DNA of 64,000 nucleotides, taken from assembly GCA_000739535.1 (NCBI GenBank), contig DF820473.1, forward strand, positions 149,155 through 213,154, written 5' to 3'. The notes under the pieces are model-generated. The model worked only from the letters and a program-made list of their open reading frames with translations. It was not told where the DNA came from and made no database searches. Shown in pieces: positions 7,805 to 16,798 of this stretch. Source of the DNA: Candidatus Vecturithrix granuli (lineage in GTDB: Bacteria; Moduliflexota; Moduliflexia; Moduliflexales; Moduliflexaceae). Position numbers and translations under genes: made by a program. The first letter of the stretch is position 1; every line of letters begins with the position of its first letter.

Positions 7805-10642
7805 ATGAAAGAAAACAAGATTCAAAGAGGAATCAGTGTGCTTGTTTTGATAGGGATTGCCATCGTGATCGCGATCACCTTGTTTGCCGGCTTCATTATT
7901 GATTATCTCTGGTTCAGCGCGCTCATGTATGCTGGCGTGTTTTGGAAAATCCTATTTGCTAAATTTTTTTATTTCCTGTTGTTCACTATACTGGGCTTTG
8001 CCATATTGATCGGAAACTTTTGGTTTGCTGCATATTATTCAAAGAAAGAAGGGCCGCCTGTAACCGATGGGAACATTATCAATTTCGGCTTTGGAGAATA
8101 TAGCGAGCCATTAAAACAATTGACCTCCGGAGGATTGCAAAAACTGAACGTGCTGGTGGTAATTGCGGCAGCGGTGTTGGCGATTTTTACCGGGTTGACT
8201 ATGATTCCGCACTGGGAGAAGTTTCTGCGTTTCTTTAACAGCGTCCCCTTTGAGAAAACTGACCCGATTTTCGGACATGATATTGGATTTTATGTGTTTT
8301 CCCTGCCGGTCTATACTCTTTTTCGAGGCTGGCTGATGTCTATGATCGTCCTGAGTTTCATTGGCTCCGGAGTGATTTATTGGATCAGCGGCATGTTTAA
8401 GTTGCTTGAGCGTTCAGTCTCATTTTCCAAAAGCGTAAAAGTTCATCTCTATACCTTGATTGCTGTGGGGCTATTACTGAAAGCCTGGGATTATCGCTTA
8501 GAGATGTACAATCTCCTCTATTCCCGGCAGGGCCTGGTATTCGGCGCAGGATATACGGATTATTACATCCACCGGCTGGCGTTGTGGGTTATGCTGCTCT
8601 ACATGCTCGGGCTGCTTGTCTTTACTGTCTCCGGGATCTTTTCTTCAAAGGATCGAGTCTTATGGCTCATTGTGGGATTGATCCTGATTATTCCGATTGC
8701 ATTGATTCTGCAAGGATTTCTTCCTGGTCTGGTGCAACAGATGATCGTCAAACCGAATGAGTTGATCAAAGAAGAACCTTTTATACGCCATAACATCGCC
8801 ATGACAAATGATGCTTACGGCCTGGCAGATATTACCGTGAAAGCCTTTTCAGCCCAGGATTCTATTACAGTAGAAGATTTACGTAACAATGAAGACACTA
8901 TCAATAACATCAGGTTATGGGATGGTCGTCCCTTACTCAGCACCTATCAGCAAATTCAGGCGATCCGAACCTATTATTCTTTTTTGAATGTTGATGTGGA
9001 TCGCTATGAAATTGACGGCCATTTGCGTCAGGTGATGCTGGCGGCGCGGGAGTTAGAGCGGGAAAAACTCGCGGCGCGCGCTCAAACCTGGGTGAATACG
9101 CGCTTAACCTTCACACATGGGTACGGTATTGTCATGAATCCGGTCAATACGTTTACCGCAGAAGGCTTGCCAGAATTGTTCATTAAAGACATTCCCCCGG
9201 TATCTTCCGTGAATCTGCCGCTCCTCAATACCGCCATCTACTACGGCGAACAGCGGCCGGGAGGAACAGCAAGCTCTCAGGAAAGAAGTGCAACACGCGC
9301 GATTACGGATGAAACCAGCGATTATGTGGTTGTGCGCACATCGAATCCCGAATTCGACTATTCGGCCGGCGAAGAAAACAAGTACGTGTCCTATGAAGGC
9401 AATGGCGGAGTCTGGATGGGATCCTTGTTCAGACGTCTGCTTTTTGCCTGGGGCTTCCGCGAAATGAATATCTTGCTCACCGGGTCAACAACAGATGAAA
9501 GCCGTATCATGTTCCGGCGCAATATTCAGGATCGTATCCGCCACCTTGCTCCGTTTCTGGAATTGGATCAAGACCCCTATATTGTCCTGAGTGAAGGTCG
9601 GTTGTTCTGGATCCAAGACGCCTATACCTTCACCGAGAAATATCCCTATTCGGATCAGGTGCAATATCGAGGTAAGCTGATGAATTATATCCGTAATTCC
9701 GTGAAAATCGTGATTGATGCGTATCACGGCAGCGTGGATTTTTACTTGATGGATCATGATGATCCCCTGATTAAAACCTACCAGGCCATCTTTCCGACCA
9801 TGTTCAAAGATTTTTCCGACATGCCCGAGGATCTCAAAGCGCATATTCGCTATCCGCAGGATCTGTTTTATATTCAAATGGTGCAATATAACACGTACCA
9901 CATGCAAGATCCGAAAGTGTTCTATAACAAAGAAGATCTCTGGACTATCCCCAAAGAAACTTATGGGGGCGAAACCATCAACATGGAACCGTATTACATC
10001 CAAATGCGGCTGCCGGGCGAAGAAGCTCTGGAATTTATTCTGATGATCCCCTTGACGCCAAATAATAAGGATAATATGATTGCCTGGTTGGCGGCTCGCT
10101 GCGATGGAGACCATTACGGCGAACTCCTGGTGTATAAATTCCCCAAAGAAAAGTTGATTTACGGACCATCGCAGATTGAAGCGCGTATTAATCAGGATAC
10201 GATCATTTCGCAGCAATTCTCGTTATGGGATCAACGTGGGTCGAATGTGATTCGCGGCAATCTGATGGTCATTCCGATTGAGGACTCCATTCTATATGTT
10301 GAACCAGTGTACTTGAAAGCTGAACAGCGCGATTTGCCGGAATTGAAGCGTGTGATTGCCTCGCATGGCGGCGATGTGGTCATGGGAATGGATCTTCGGA
10401 CGACCCTTGAAGCTGTCTTTGGCGGACAACTGACGGAAACCGAGCAAAAATTGGTCGAGCAGGTTCCAATGGCTTCAATTGAAGAAGGCGATATTGGCCC
10501 TGTGATTCAACAACTCGTTACGCATTTCAATGCAGCTCGTCAGAGTTTGGCGCAAGGCGACTGGCTGAGCTATGGTCAGGAAATGAACAAAGCGGAAGAA
10601 CTGATCCGCAGACTACAGCAGCAATACGCGCCACAGCAATAG
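7805..10642 (+). CDS. UPF0182 family large membrane protein
   Basis: A 945-aa UPF0182 protein, a family of unknown function found in actinobacteria, cyanobacteria and clostridia. The first 310 residues or so carry about seven hydrophobic segments, for example GIAIVIAITLFAGFIIDYLW and VLWLIVGLILIIPIALIL. The rest is a large soluble domain rich in aromatic residues, with GLPELFIKDIPP and IYYGE typical of the family. The ATG at 7805 follows AAAGGAG; a reading from 7724 would add 27 unrelated residues. A hairpin follows directly. It stands alone between the sugar operon and the archease gene. Confidence 0.88.
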   Translation: MKENKIQRGISVLVLIGIAIVIAITLFAGFIIDYLWFSALMYAGVFWKILFAKFFYFLLFTILGFAILIGNFWFAAYYSKKEGPPVTDGNIINFGFGEYSEPLKQLTSGGLQKLNVLVVIAAAVLAIFTGLTMIPHWEKFLRFFNSVPFEKTDPIFGHDIGFYVFSLPVYTLFRGWLMSMIVLSFIGSGVIYWISGMFKLLERSVSFSKSVKVHLYTLIAVGLLLKAWDYRLEMYNLLYSRQGLVFGAGYTDYYIHRLALWVMLLYMLGLLVFTVSGIFSSKDRVLWLIVGLILIIPIALILQGFLPGLVQQMIVKPNELIKEEPFIRHNIAMTNDAYGLADITVKAFSAQDSITVEDLRNNEDTINNIRLWDGRPLLSTYQQIQAIRTYYSFLNVDVDRYEIDGHLRQVMLAARELEREKLAARAQTWVNTRLTFTHGYGIVMNPVNTFTAEGLPELFIKDIPPVSSVNLPLLNTAIYYGEQRPGGTASSQERSATRAITDETSDYVVVRTSNPEFDYSAGEENKYVSYEGNGGVWMGSLFRRLLFAWGFREMNILLTGSTTDESRIMFRRNIQDRIRHLAPFLELDQDPYIVLSEGRLFWIQDAYTFTEKYPYSDQVQYRGKLMNYIRNSVKIVIDAYHGSVDFYLMDHDDPLIKTYQAIFPTMFKDFSDMPEDLKAHIRYPQDLFYIQMVQYNTYHMQDPKVFYNKEDLWTIPKETYGGETINMEPYYIQMRLPGEEALEFILMIPLTPNNKDNMIAWLAARCDGDHYGELLVYKFPKEKLIYGPSQIEARINQDTIISQQFSLWDQRGSNVIRGNLMVIPIEDSILYVEPVYLKAEQRDLPELKRVIASHGGDVVMGMDLRTTLEAVFGGQLTETEQKLVEQVPMASIEEGDIGPVIQQLVTHFNAARQSLAQGDWLSYGQEMNKAEELIRRLQQQYAPQQ

Positions 10643-10654
10643 CAATACGGGGAA

Positions 10655-10686
10655 GAAACCGGGTTTTTGACAAAACCCCGGTTTCT
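10655..10686. terminator. AAACCGGG/CCCGGTTT hairpin after UPF0182 gene
   Basis: GAAACCGGG pairs with CCCGGTTTC around TTTTTGACAAAA-like loop bases, 12 bases after the UPF0182 stop and only 13 bases before the archease start. It resembles the hairpins at 49056-49089 and 56011-56044. It may end the upstream transcript, and it could also shield the ribosome site of the archease gene. Confidence 0.6.
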
Positions 10687-10698
10687 CTGCTTATATTG

Positions 10699-11115
10699 AT
10701 GAAACGCTATACAGAATTCGAACACACCGCCGATATTGGCGTTGACATTTATGGTAGGACGCGTGCAGAATTGTTTCAAAACGCCGGGTATGCTCTGTTT
10801 AACAGCATGATCAATGTCGTTGCCATTACTCCTATAGTCGTAAGAACCGTCAAGATCAACAGTGAAGATTCCGAATTGCTCCTGATGAATTGGCTGCGCG
10901 AATTACTTTATCTTTTTTCCATCCACCAGGAAGTCTATGCTGAATTTACAATTGACACCCTTCGCGCTGATGCGCTTGAGGCAACCATCAAAGGCGAACC
11001 TCTGGATCTGGAAAAACACCAGTTCCATACGGAGATCAAAGCGATTACTTATCATCAATTCTCCGTCACGCACAAGCACGGTCGCTGGAAAGCCCGCGTG
11101 ATTTTTGACGTGTAA
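10699..11115 (+). CDS. Archease (RtcB ligase activator family)
   Basis: A 138-aa archease-family protein. Characterised archeases speed the RNA ligase RtcB and use a metal site made of conserved acidic residues; the opening YTEFEHTADIGVDIYGRT and the later LLMNWLRELLYLF match the family. The ATG at 10699 is used; a TTG one codon earlier is possible. There is no rtcB gene in this window, so the partner must lie elsewhere. The upstream hairpin leaves almost no room for a Shine-Dalgarno site, so expression may depend on readthrough or RNA structure. Confidence 0.85.
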   Translation: MKRYTEFEHTADIGVDIYGRTRAELFQNAGYALFNSMINVVAITPIVVRTVKINSEDSELLLMNWLRELLYLFSIHQEVYAEFTIDTLRADALEATIKGEPLDLEKHQFHTEIKAITYHQFSVTHKHGRWKARVIFDV

Positions 11116-11116
11116 A

Positions 11117-11168
11117 ATGTAGCGCGGTATTGTGTTTCGTACCTGTGAAACAGCGTTGCGCGATACAT
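11117..11168. repeat. ATGTAGCGCG...CGCGATACAT inverted repeat
   Basis: Imperfect palindrome directly after the archease stop; the ends ATGTAGCGCG and CGCGATACAT mirror each other. It is similar in type to 618-667. The following 200 bases up to the GTG at 11371 show no gene. Confidence 0.5.
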
Positions 11169-11370
11169 CTATGACCCCTTTCAAATTCTGTATTTTGACA
11201 AATGCGCTTCTGTTTTTCAACTTTTTCCTTGCCAAAATTTCAGGTCATACGGTATCTATGTAAAAAAATTTCCCCCTGAGAACTGATTTCGAAGAAGACA
11301 GACGAGGGAAGAGTATTTAGAGGGCAAGACGCAAATCTTTTCCTTTAAAATCTTTGTCCCCCCCGTAAGC

Positions 11371-13035
11371 GTGAAGAAATATTTTGCTCTGTGCGTTGAC
11401 GATGATCAGGCGGTTTTAAATCAGCTTGCCGCGCAATTGGAGGAACACTTTCAATATTTTTGTGAGTTCGAATATGCTGAAAGCGCTGAAGAGGGCCTGG
11501 AAATTTACCGGGAATTGATGAGTAAAGGTCATCGCGTCTGGCTGATCCTGAGCGATCAAGTCATGCCGGGCATGCAAGGTGACGTGTTTCTGGCCAGTGT
11601 TCACGAAATCGATCGCCAGGCGATCAAAGTGTTATTAACCGGACAGGCGGGGTTAGAATCTACGATCAGCGCTATCAATCACGCCGGATTGAACTACTAT
11701 ATTGAAAAACCCTGGTCAAAACATGATTTGATCATGATTCTCGATCGCCTGCGTACTCAGTATGAAATCACCATCGCGCAACGCATTATGGCGATTAAGT
11801 GGTTAAAAGAACTTTCGATTCTTTACGACATGAACCTGTTGTTCGCCTCTTCGATTGATCTGCGTGAAACACTGAATACCGTGTTTTATAATATTTTGAA
11901 TGTCATCCAGGCCGAAGCTGGATCGATTTTTCTCGTGGATGAAAAAACCAATACCCTGGTTTGCCGCATTTGTCAGGGACCAAAGGATATTACCGGGATC
12001 ACCGTGCCTTTTGGCACTGGCATTGTGGGGTATGTCGCTCAAAGCCGACAGGTTGACGTGACCACAGATGTGAAACGCGACCGACGGCACTTCCCGCAAA
12101 TTGACGAACAAAGCGGTTTTGTGACCAAATCTATGATCTCGGTGCCCTTGATCAGTAAGGATGAGGTTCTGGGAGTCATTCAAGTGATCAACAAAAAAGG
12201 AGGGAAAACCTTTTCTCAGGAAGATGTCAATTTACTCCAATCGTTGAGCAGCGGAGCGGCCATCGCCCTTCAAAACGCCCGATATGCCCAACGTCTGCTG
12301 CAAGAAGAACGGATCCGCAGCGAATTGATGATCGCTCATCAAATTCAACAAGGTATTCTGCCTGGGCCCTTTGCAGGGCATCCGGCCATTCATTTTGAAG
12401 CCATGAATGAACCGGCAAAAGACGTCAGCGGGGATTTTTATGACTATTTTCAAGTCAGTCCGAAAGAATTCGGGTTTATGATTGGCGATGTGTGTGGTAA
12501 AGGGGTTCCGGCAGCGATCTTCATGGCCAGTTCGCGCAGCATTATAAAATCCCAGGCCCTTGCCAATCCCGATCCTGCCAATGTCATTCAACTGGCGAAT
12601 CGCTTAATTGCGGAAGACGCTCAACACGGCATGTTTGTCACTGTGTTTTATGGCGTGTACAATATTGATACCCATCTGCTCAAATTTATCAATGCCGGGC
12701 ATACGCTTCCGTTCTTGTACCGGTCTTCAACGCTCTCCTGCGCTTCTTTGTTCAACACCAACTTCCCGTTAGGTGTCTTTGATCCCTTCAGTTTTCAGCC
12801 GTCGGAAATTCAATTGGAACCCGGTGACACACTGGTTCTCTACACCGATGGCGTGAATGAAGCCTTTAGCCCGATGCGTGAACAATTTGGATTGGAGCGC
12901 CTGGTGCGGGTAATTTTGGAATACGGCGACCGCTCGCCCCAGGAACTGCGCAATGTTATTGTGGATACGGTGCATCAATTCTCGGCAGATCAACCCCCGA
13001 ATGACGATATTACTGTGCTGATTGTGAAAATTTAA
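11371..13035 (+). CDS. Response regulator with GAF domain and SpoIIE-type PP2C phosphatase
   Basis: A 554-aa signalling protein in three parts. Residues 1-130 form a receiver domain with acidic pocket D10-D12, phospho-acceptor D62 (LILSDQVMPG), T90 and K113. Residues about 150-310 are a GAF domain (AGSIFLVDEKT, FGTGIVGYVA). Residues about 330-554 are a SpoIIE/RsbU-like PP2C phosphatase with DVSGDFYDYF, GDVCGKGVPAA and the C-terminal PNDDITVLIV metal ligands. Such proteins usually dephosphorylate an anti-sigma-factor antagonist in response to a sensor kinase. The best start is a GTG at 11371 with no clear Shine-Dalgarno site. No partner kinase or STAS protein is adjacent. Confidence 0.9.
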   Translation: MKKYFALCVDDDQAVLNQLAAQLEEHFQYFCEFEYAESAEEGLEIYRELMSKGHRVWLILSDQVMPGMQGDVFLASVHEIDRQAIKVLLTGQAGLESTISAINHAGLNYYIEKPWSKHDLIMILDRLRTQYEITIAQRIMAIKWLKELSILYDMNLLFASSIDLRETLNTVFYNILNVIQAEAGSIFLVDEKTNTLVCRICQGPKDITGITVPFGTGIVGYVAQSRQVDVTTDVKRDRRHFPQIDEQSGFVTKSMISVPLISKDEVLGVIQVINKKGGKTFSQEDVNLLQSLSSGAAIALQNARYAQRLLQEERIRSELMIAHQIQQGILPGPFAGHPAIHFEAMNEPAKDVSGDFYDYFQVSPKEFGFMIGDVCGKGVPAAIFMASSRSIIKSQALANPDPANVIQLANRLIAEDAQHGMFVTVFYGVYNIDTHLLKFINAGHTLPFLYRSSTLSCASLFNTNFPLGVFDPFSFQPSEIQLEPGDTLVLYTDGVNEAFSPMREQFGLERLVRVILEYGDRSPQELRNVIVDTVHQFSADQPPNDDITVLIVKI

Positions 13036-13065
13036 AATATGTCATAAAATTGTCATGTTTTTTCC

Positions 13066-13095
13066 TTGACATCAATCGTGTTTTCTTTCTATAAA
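13066..13095 (+). promoter_or_regulatory. Probable sigma70-type promoter upstream of the isomerase-like gene
   Basis: TTGACA at 13066-13071 and TATAAA at 13090-13095 are separated by 18 bases. It lies 270 bases before the gene at 13364 and implies a long leader that contains the palindrome at 13297. Confidence 0.55.
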
Positions 13096-13296
13096 ATTCT
13101 GTAACAGTGATATTCATTAAATATCAGAGAATTTTTCTGGAAAAATTATGTAACTGACTGTACTCCCTCATTTTATAAACTTGGTTGTGAGGATTTTTTC
13201 TTCCCTATCAGTGAAAAGAGCGGATCCCTGCCTTTTTCACTCTCAAGAATTCTGTTCCCGTTTCCGTACCCCTATTATGCGTTAAAACATGTTAAA

Positions 13297-13320
13297 TTCT
13301 GCAAAGACGTCTTTGCAGAA
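13297..13320. promoter_or_regulatory. Perfect 24-bp palindrome, probable operator
   Basis: The half-site TTCTGCAAAGAC is followed immediately by its exact reverse complement GTCTTTGCAGAA, with no mismatch in 24 bases. It stands 44 bases before the isomerase-like gene, after the predicted promoter. Such symmetry without a T-run suits a dimeric repressor, for example of the LacI or ROK type, better than a terminator. Confidence 0.6.
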
Positions 13321-13363
13321 AAGCGCTGTCACTCACTATTATTATTAATGAGGAGGAAAACCT

Positions 13364-14686
13364 ATGAAAGCACGTTTAGCGCCGATGTATTTTTTGTCTG
13401 GCAGGAATGAGGGGTTTGATACACAAATTGAAAGACTAAAAAACTTACTATCTGATGAAGCAGAAATATTGGCACCTGTGGCTTTAGGATCAGCTCTGCC
13501 CGAGGCAGAAGCGGTGGTGTTTCCCCAAATTTTGGGAGACGCCTATCGGCAGGTCAAGGATTTTCAGCAGATTGACCTGCCGATCCTGATTATCACTTCG
13601 GAGTTTGGCACAGTTTCGATGTGGGATTGGGAGATCGCCAGCTATTTAAAAGCCGAAGGCGTCGCAGCGATTTCTGCCTATAATCTGGATCTGACGAAAA
13701 AAGCCTGCAAAAGTCTGGCTGTCAAACGGGAATTGCAACAAACGAAATTTCTGGTCTTTCAAGATAATCCCGGCGAGGGATTCCAACCTGAAATTTTCAA
13801 ATGTTTTTACTGGTGGGAAGATGAATGCACGCAACGTATCAAGGATAACTTCGGCGTCACCATCGTCAAGAAGAGTTTTAAGGAATTCGGCGCGCAGGCC
13901 AAAGAGATTTCCGACCAGGAGGCCCAGGAAGTCTGGAAACAGTGGAAGCATTTACCGCTAGAAGGTCTCTCACAACGCGCATTAGACAGCGCGGTGAAAG
14001 TTTATATTGCGGCCAAACGCGAGATCGAGCAGGACAGCAGTATCAGGGCGATTGGAATAAACTGCCTGAATGAATCCCATTTTTCCGACTCGACCCCTTG
14101 TCTGGCCTGGAATATGTTATTTGAAGAAAAGGGGATTATCTGGGGCTGTGAAGCCGATACGCTGATGATGCTGACCAAATACGTCCTTAACAAAGCTTTA
14201 GACGTCCCGGTCATGATGACCAATTTATACCCCTTTCTGATGGGGCAGGCCGCTCTGAAGCACGAAGGCATCCCCAATTTCCCGAAAGTAAGTGCGGAGC
14301 CTGAAAATCACGTGTTAGTTGCTCATTGCGGCTATTTGGGCGTTGTTCCCCGTCCATTTTGCACGGAATGGACGGTACGGCCAAAAGCGCTGAAGATTGT
14401 GGATGAAAATGCCATCGTTTTAGACGCCCGGCTGCCCGAAGGGCCGATGACCCTTGCCAAACTGGACGCGACTATGAGTAAGATCATGTCAATTGAAGGC
14501 CTGTTGGAGGGGTACGTACAATATCCCGGCTCGGATTGCCGCAATGGCGCGATTTTAAAAGTGCCTGACGGCGATGCACTGATGAATCGCCTCTATTCGC
14601 ATCACTACTGCCTGATGACAGGTCATCGGAGCATAGAGATCGGAATGCTCGCAAAAGTTTTCGGATTTGACCATGAAACGATCTAG
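13364..14686 (+). CDS. FucI/AraA-like sugar isomerase family protein
   Basis: A 440-aa protein that I place in the L-fucose/L-arabinose isomerase fold family, whose members interconvert aldoses and ketoses with a metal ion. Suggestive parts are PILIITSEFGTVSMWDWEI, the region CLNESHFSDSTPCLAWNMLFEEKGIIWGCEAD as in FucI-type C-terminal domains, and the final SHHYCLMTGHRS. The exact substrate is not recognisable. The start at 13364 has GAGGAGGAAAACCT upstream. It is followed, after a repeat cluster, by a Gfo/Idh/MocA dehydrogenase, and together these suggest an inducible sugar or polyol pathway controlled at the palindrome upstream. Confidence 0.7.
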   Translation: MKARLAPMYFLSGRNEGFDTQIERLKNLLSDEAEILAPVALGSALPEAEAVVFPQILGDAYRQVKDFQQIDLPILIITSEFGTVSMWDWEIASYLKAEGVAAISAYNLDLTKKACKSLAVKRELQQTKFLVFQDNPGEGFQPEIFKCFYWWEDECTQRIKDNFGVTIVKKSFKEFGAQAKEISDQEAQEVWKQWKHLPLEGLSQRALDSAVKVYIAAKREIEQDSSIRAIGINCLNESHFSDSTPCLAWNMLFEEKGIIWGCEADTLMMLTKYVLNKALDVPVMMTNLYPFLMGQAALKHEGIPNFPKVSAEPENHVLVAHCGYLGVVPRPFCTEWTVRPKALKIVDENAIVLDARLPEGPMTLAKLDATMSKIMSIEGLLEGYVQYPGSDCRNGAILKVPDGDALMNRLYSHHYCLMTGHRSIEIGMLAKVFGFDHETI

Positions 14687-14765
14687 AACTACAAGGATTG
14701 GATTTACAAAGGATTTAAAAAGCGACTCCTGAACGATTTAAGTAATTACCAGTCACAATGTTCTC

Positions 14766-14842
14766 TTTCTCGCGAAGTTCGCAAAGTCCGCAAAGTCTTT
14801 TTATAATTAATACTTAGCGAGCTTAGCGGGCTTTGCGAGAAA
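14766..14842. repeat. Copy 1 of the TCTCGCAAAG...CTTTGCGAGA repeat family
   Basis: Inverted repeat beginning TTTCTCGCGAAGTTCGCAAAG and ending GCGGGCTTTGCGAGAAA. It is the most diverged of three copies; the others are at 36480-36553 and 62132-62206. Confidence 0.75.
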
Positions 14843-14863
14843 CTGAAAACAATTATTTGTACT

Positions 14864-15051
14864 TAACGTGAGTTCGGGATAAGCTTTTAAGCCCCAACGG
14901 GGCGAAATCTGGTAGCCCAGGGTGTGAACCCTGGGACAAGAAGGGGAGGGGATACACGTCGGATTTTCACCCTCAGGGCTGACACCCTGGGCTATCATAT
15001 CCCGTCCCTTCGGGACTTCTACGGCGTTTTTCTTATCCCGAACTCACGTTA
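14864..15051. repeat. 188-bp element with perfect 20-bp terminal inverted repeats
   Basis: TAACGTGAGTTCGGGATAAG at 14864-14883 is exactly mirrored at 15032-15051. The interior holds more hairpins (GCCCCAACGGGGC; AGCCCAGGGTGTGAACCCTGGG; CCCGTCCCTTCGGGAC). It has no coding capacity and has the form of a MITE. Confidence 0.8.
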
Positions 15052-15105
15052 CTTATAATCCTTTGTAAACTCAATCCTTGTAGTTCAATGAAGAGGAGAA
15101 ACAGA

Positions 15106-16119
15106 ATGGAAAAAATAGGTGTCTGTGTAATCGGCGCGGGGCGGGCAGGGATGATTCATGCTCGGAATTTCGCACGAGGCGTGCCTAATGCGAAATTAGT
15201 CGCTGTGGTTGATCCTTATGAGGAAGCGGCTCAAAAGGCGGTCAAAGAATTGGAAATCGAGACCTATTACCTCAAATATGAAGATGCACTGCAAGATAAG
15301 AACGTGGATGCGGTGGTCGTGGTGTCCCCAACGGTCTATCATCGGGATATTGTGGTAGCAGCAGCGCAGGCCGGAAAGCATATCTTGTGTGAAAAGCCGA
15401 TGGCCATGACGGTTGAAGAATGTGATGAGATGAATAAAGCTGTTGAGGAAAATAAGGTCAAGCTGCAAATCGGTTTTATGCGGCGGTTTGACAAGAGCTT
15501 TATGTATGCCAAAGAGCGGATTGACGCCGGCGATATTGGCGATGTGGTGCTGGTCAAATCCTTGACACACGGCCCAAGCATCCCGCAGCGCTGGCAATAT
15601 GATATTGCCAAAAGCAATGGCCCGTTGGCTGAAGTGAACAGTCACGATATTGACACGGTGCGCTGGTATACAGGCAGTGAATTCAAAGAAGTGTATGCCA
15701 TTGCCGGGAATTACCGCTGCCCCGAAGCCAGAGCCGAGTTCCCGGATTTTTATGACAATGTTGCCATGGTGATATCCTTTGATAATGGGATGCAGGGCTT
15801 TATAGACGGCGCGGTCTCGGTGCGCTACGGCTACGATTCCAGAGTTGAAATTATCGGTACCAAAGGCGTCCTGTTTGTCGGTCGCCTGCGGGAAAATGAA
15901 GTCGTCGTGTGTAGTCAGGATTCCGGAATCGTGACGCCCTTTATGGAAACCTGGCGCACTCTGTTCATTGATGCGTATAGAAAAGAAGATGAAGAATTTA
16001 TCGAAAGTATTGTAGAAGATAAAACCCCTCGCGTCACCGGCATAGACGGAAAAATGGCTGTCAAAGTCGTCAACGCCGGCAACCAATCCATCCGGGAAAA
16101 ACGACCGGTGCAATTGTAA
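15106..16119 (+). CDS. Gfo/Idh/MocA family oxidoreductase
   Basis: A 337-aa NAD(P)-dependent oxidoreductase related to inositol 2-dehydrogenase. It has the Rossmann motif GVCVIGAGRAGMIHARNF, the catalytic EKPMAMTVEE, and the C-terminal alpha/beta domain with EVNSHDIDTVRWYTG, which supplies the catalytic histidine. The ATG at 15106 follows GAGGAGAAACAG; an ATG at 15088 would place the ribosome site inside the gene. Members oxidise cyclitols, amino sugars or other sugars. Together with the FucI-like gene upstream it suggests a sugar or polyol pathway. Confidence 0.88.
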   Translation: MEKIGVCVIGAGRAGMIHARNFARGVPNAKLVAVVDPYEEAAQKAVKELEIETYYLKYEDALQDKNVDAVVVVSPTVYHRDIVVAAAQAGKHILCEKPMAMTVEECDEMNKAVEENKVKLQIGFMRRFDKSFMYAKERIDAGDIGDVVLVKSLTHGPSIPQRWQYDIAKSNGPLAEVNSHDIDTVRWYTGSEFKEVYAIAGNYRCPEARAEFPDFYDNVAMVISFDNGMQGFIDGAVSVRYGYDSRVEIIGTKGVLFVGRLRENEVVVCSQDSGIVTPFMETWRTLFIDAYRKEDEEFIESIVEDKTPRVTGIDGKMAVKVVNAGNQSIREKRPVQL

Positions 16120-16125
16120 ACGTAT

Positions 16126-16232
16126 AAAATAGAACACTGATAACACTGATAACACTGATTGACACTGATTTTTAAAAGAGACGAGTAAAATCAGTGAAGA
16201 TCAATGTCATCAGTGTCATCAGTCTTCTATTC
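16126..16232. repeat. ACACTGAT-rich inverted repeat at a gene breakpoint
   Basis: Left arm made of repeated ACACTGATA units, right arm ATCAGTG...TCATCAGTGTCATCAGT, with outer sequence AATAGAA mirrored by TTCTATT. It fills the gap after the Gfo/Idh/MocA gene and ends just where homology to a zinc dehydrogenase begins. Confidence 0.75.
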
Positions 16233-16716
16233 TTCAATAATGATGAAAGCTGCTTTATCAATGATATTAGCGAAGATCGCCTGGCCCTGTGCCAACAAGC
16301 TGACAGCACGTTCATCACGCTTGATTCGAAAACTCCTCTGCAAGAAGCAAACCAAGGATGTCACGCACGGACGCGGAGTTGATGTCTGTATCACAGCCTG
16401 CCCGGTGCCGCAGGTGCAGACGCTGGCATTGGAATTGGCTGCCATTAATGGCAAAGTGTTGTTTTTCGGAGGACTTCCGGCTGACCGGGCCAATGTTGCG
16501 CTGAATACCAATATCATTCACTATAAACAATTACTGGTCACGGGCACGACCCGTTCGAGTTTGTCCCAATTCCGAACCACCCTCAAGCTGGTCGCCGATG
16601 GGTTGATAGAAGTGAAAGATCTGATTACCTCGCGTAGTACCATCGCTGACATTCACACCACCTTTGACAATGTGTCCAAAGGTCTTGGCTTGAAGAGCAC
16701 GATTTATTTTGAGTAA
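16233..16716 (+). pseudogene. Zinc alcohol dehydrogenase fragment, N-terminal half missing, frameshifted
   Basis: Only the cofactor-binding and C-terminal part of an MDR zinc dehydrogenase remains. One frame reads CFINDISEDRLALCQQADS, and after a shift near 16340-16360 the next frame continues KDVTHGRGVDVCITACPVPQ, LELAAINGKVLFFGGLPAD and ends at STIYFE. The zinc-binding GroES-like domain (about 180 residues) is absent, replaced upstream by the ACACTGAT repeat. There is no ribosome site. It is similar in family to the intact dehydrogenases at 1-601 and 37387-38415. Confidence 0.85.
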
Positions 16717-16798
16717 ACCTTGCAGGAGGCCGCCTTGAAGATGATGCGATAGAGTGGATTTGGAATCGAAATATCAGCTTTCATGTTTTGACACACTC

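Larger units (their letters stand above)
14688..15086. repeat. Nested inverted-repeat element with 29-bp ends
   Basis: The whole gap between the isomerase-like and Gfo/Idh/MocA genes is bounded by inverted ends: AACTACAAGGATTGG-type sequence at 14688-14716 mirrors 15058-15086 with about two mismatches. Inside lie two further elements (14766-14842 and 14864-15051). There is no gene. It looks like repeat elements inserted into one another. Confidence 0.75.

Noticed and set aside
9485..10216. Long antisense frame (243 codons) within the UPF0182 gene
   Set aside because: Antisense shadow of a well-supported gene.
15196..16155. Long antisense frame (319 codons) opposite the Gfo/Idh/MocA gene
   Set aside because: It mirrors the real gene and has no ribosome site; histidine- and isoleucine-rich composition is typical of an antisense shadow.
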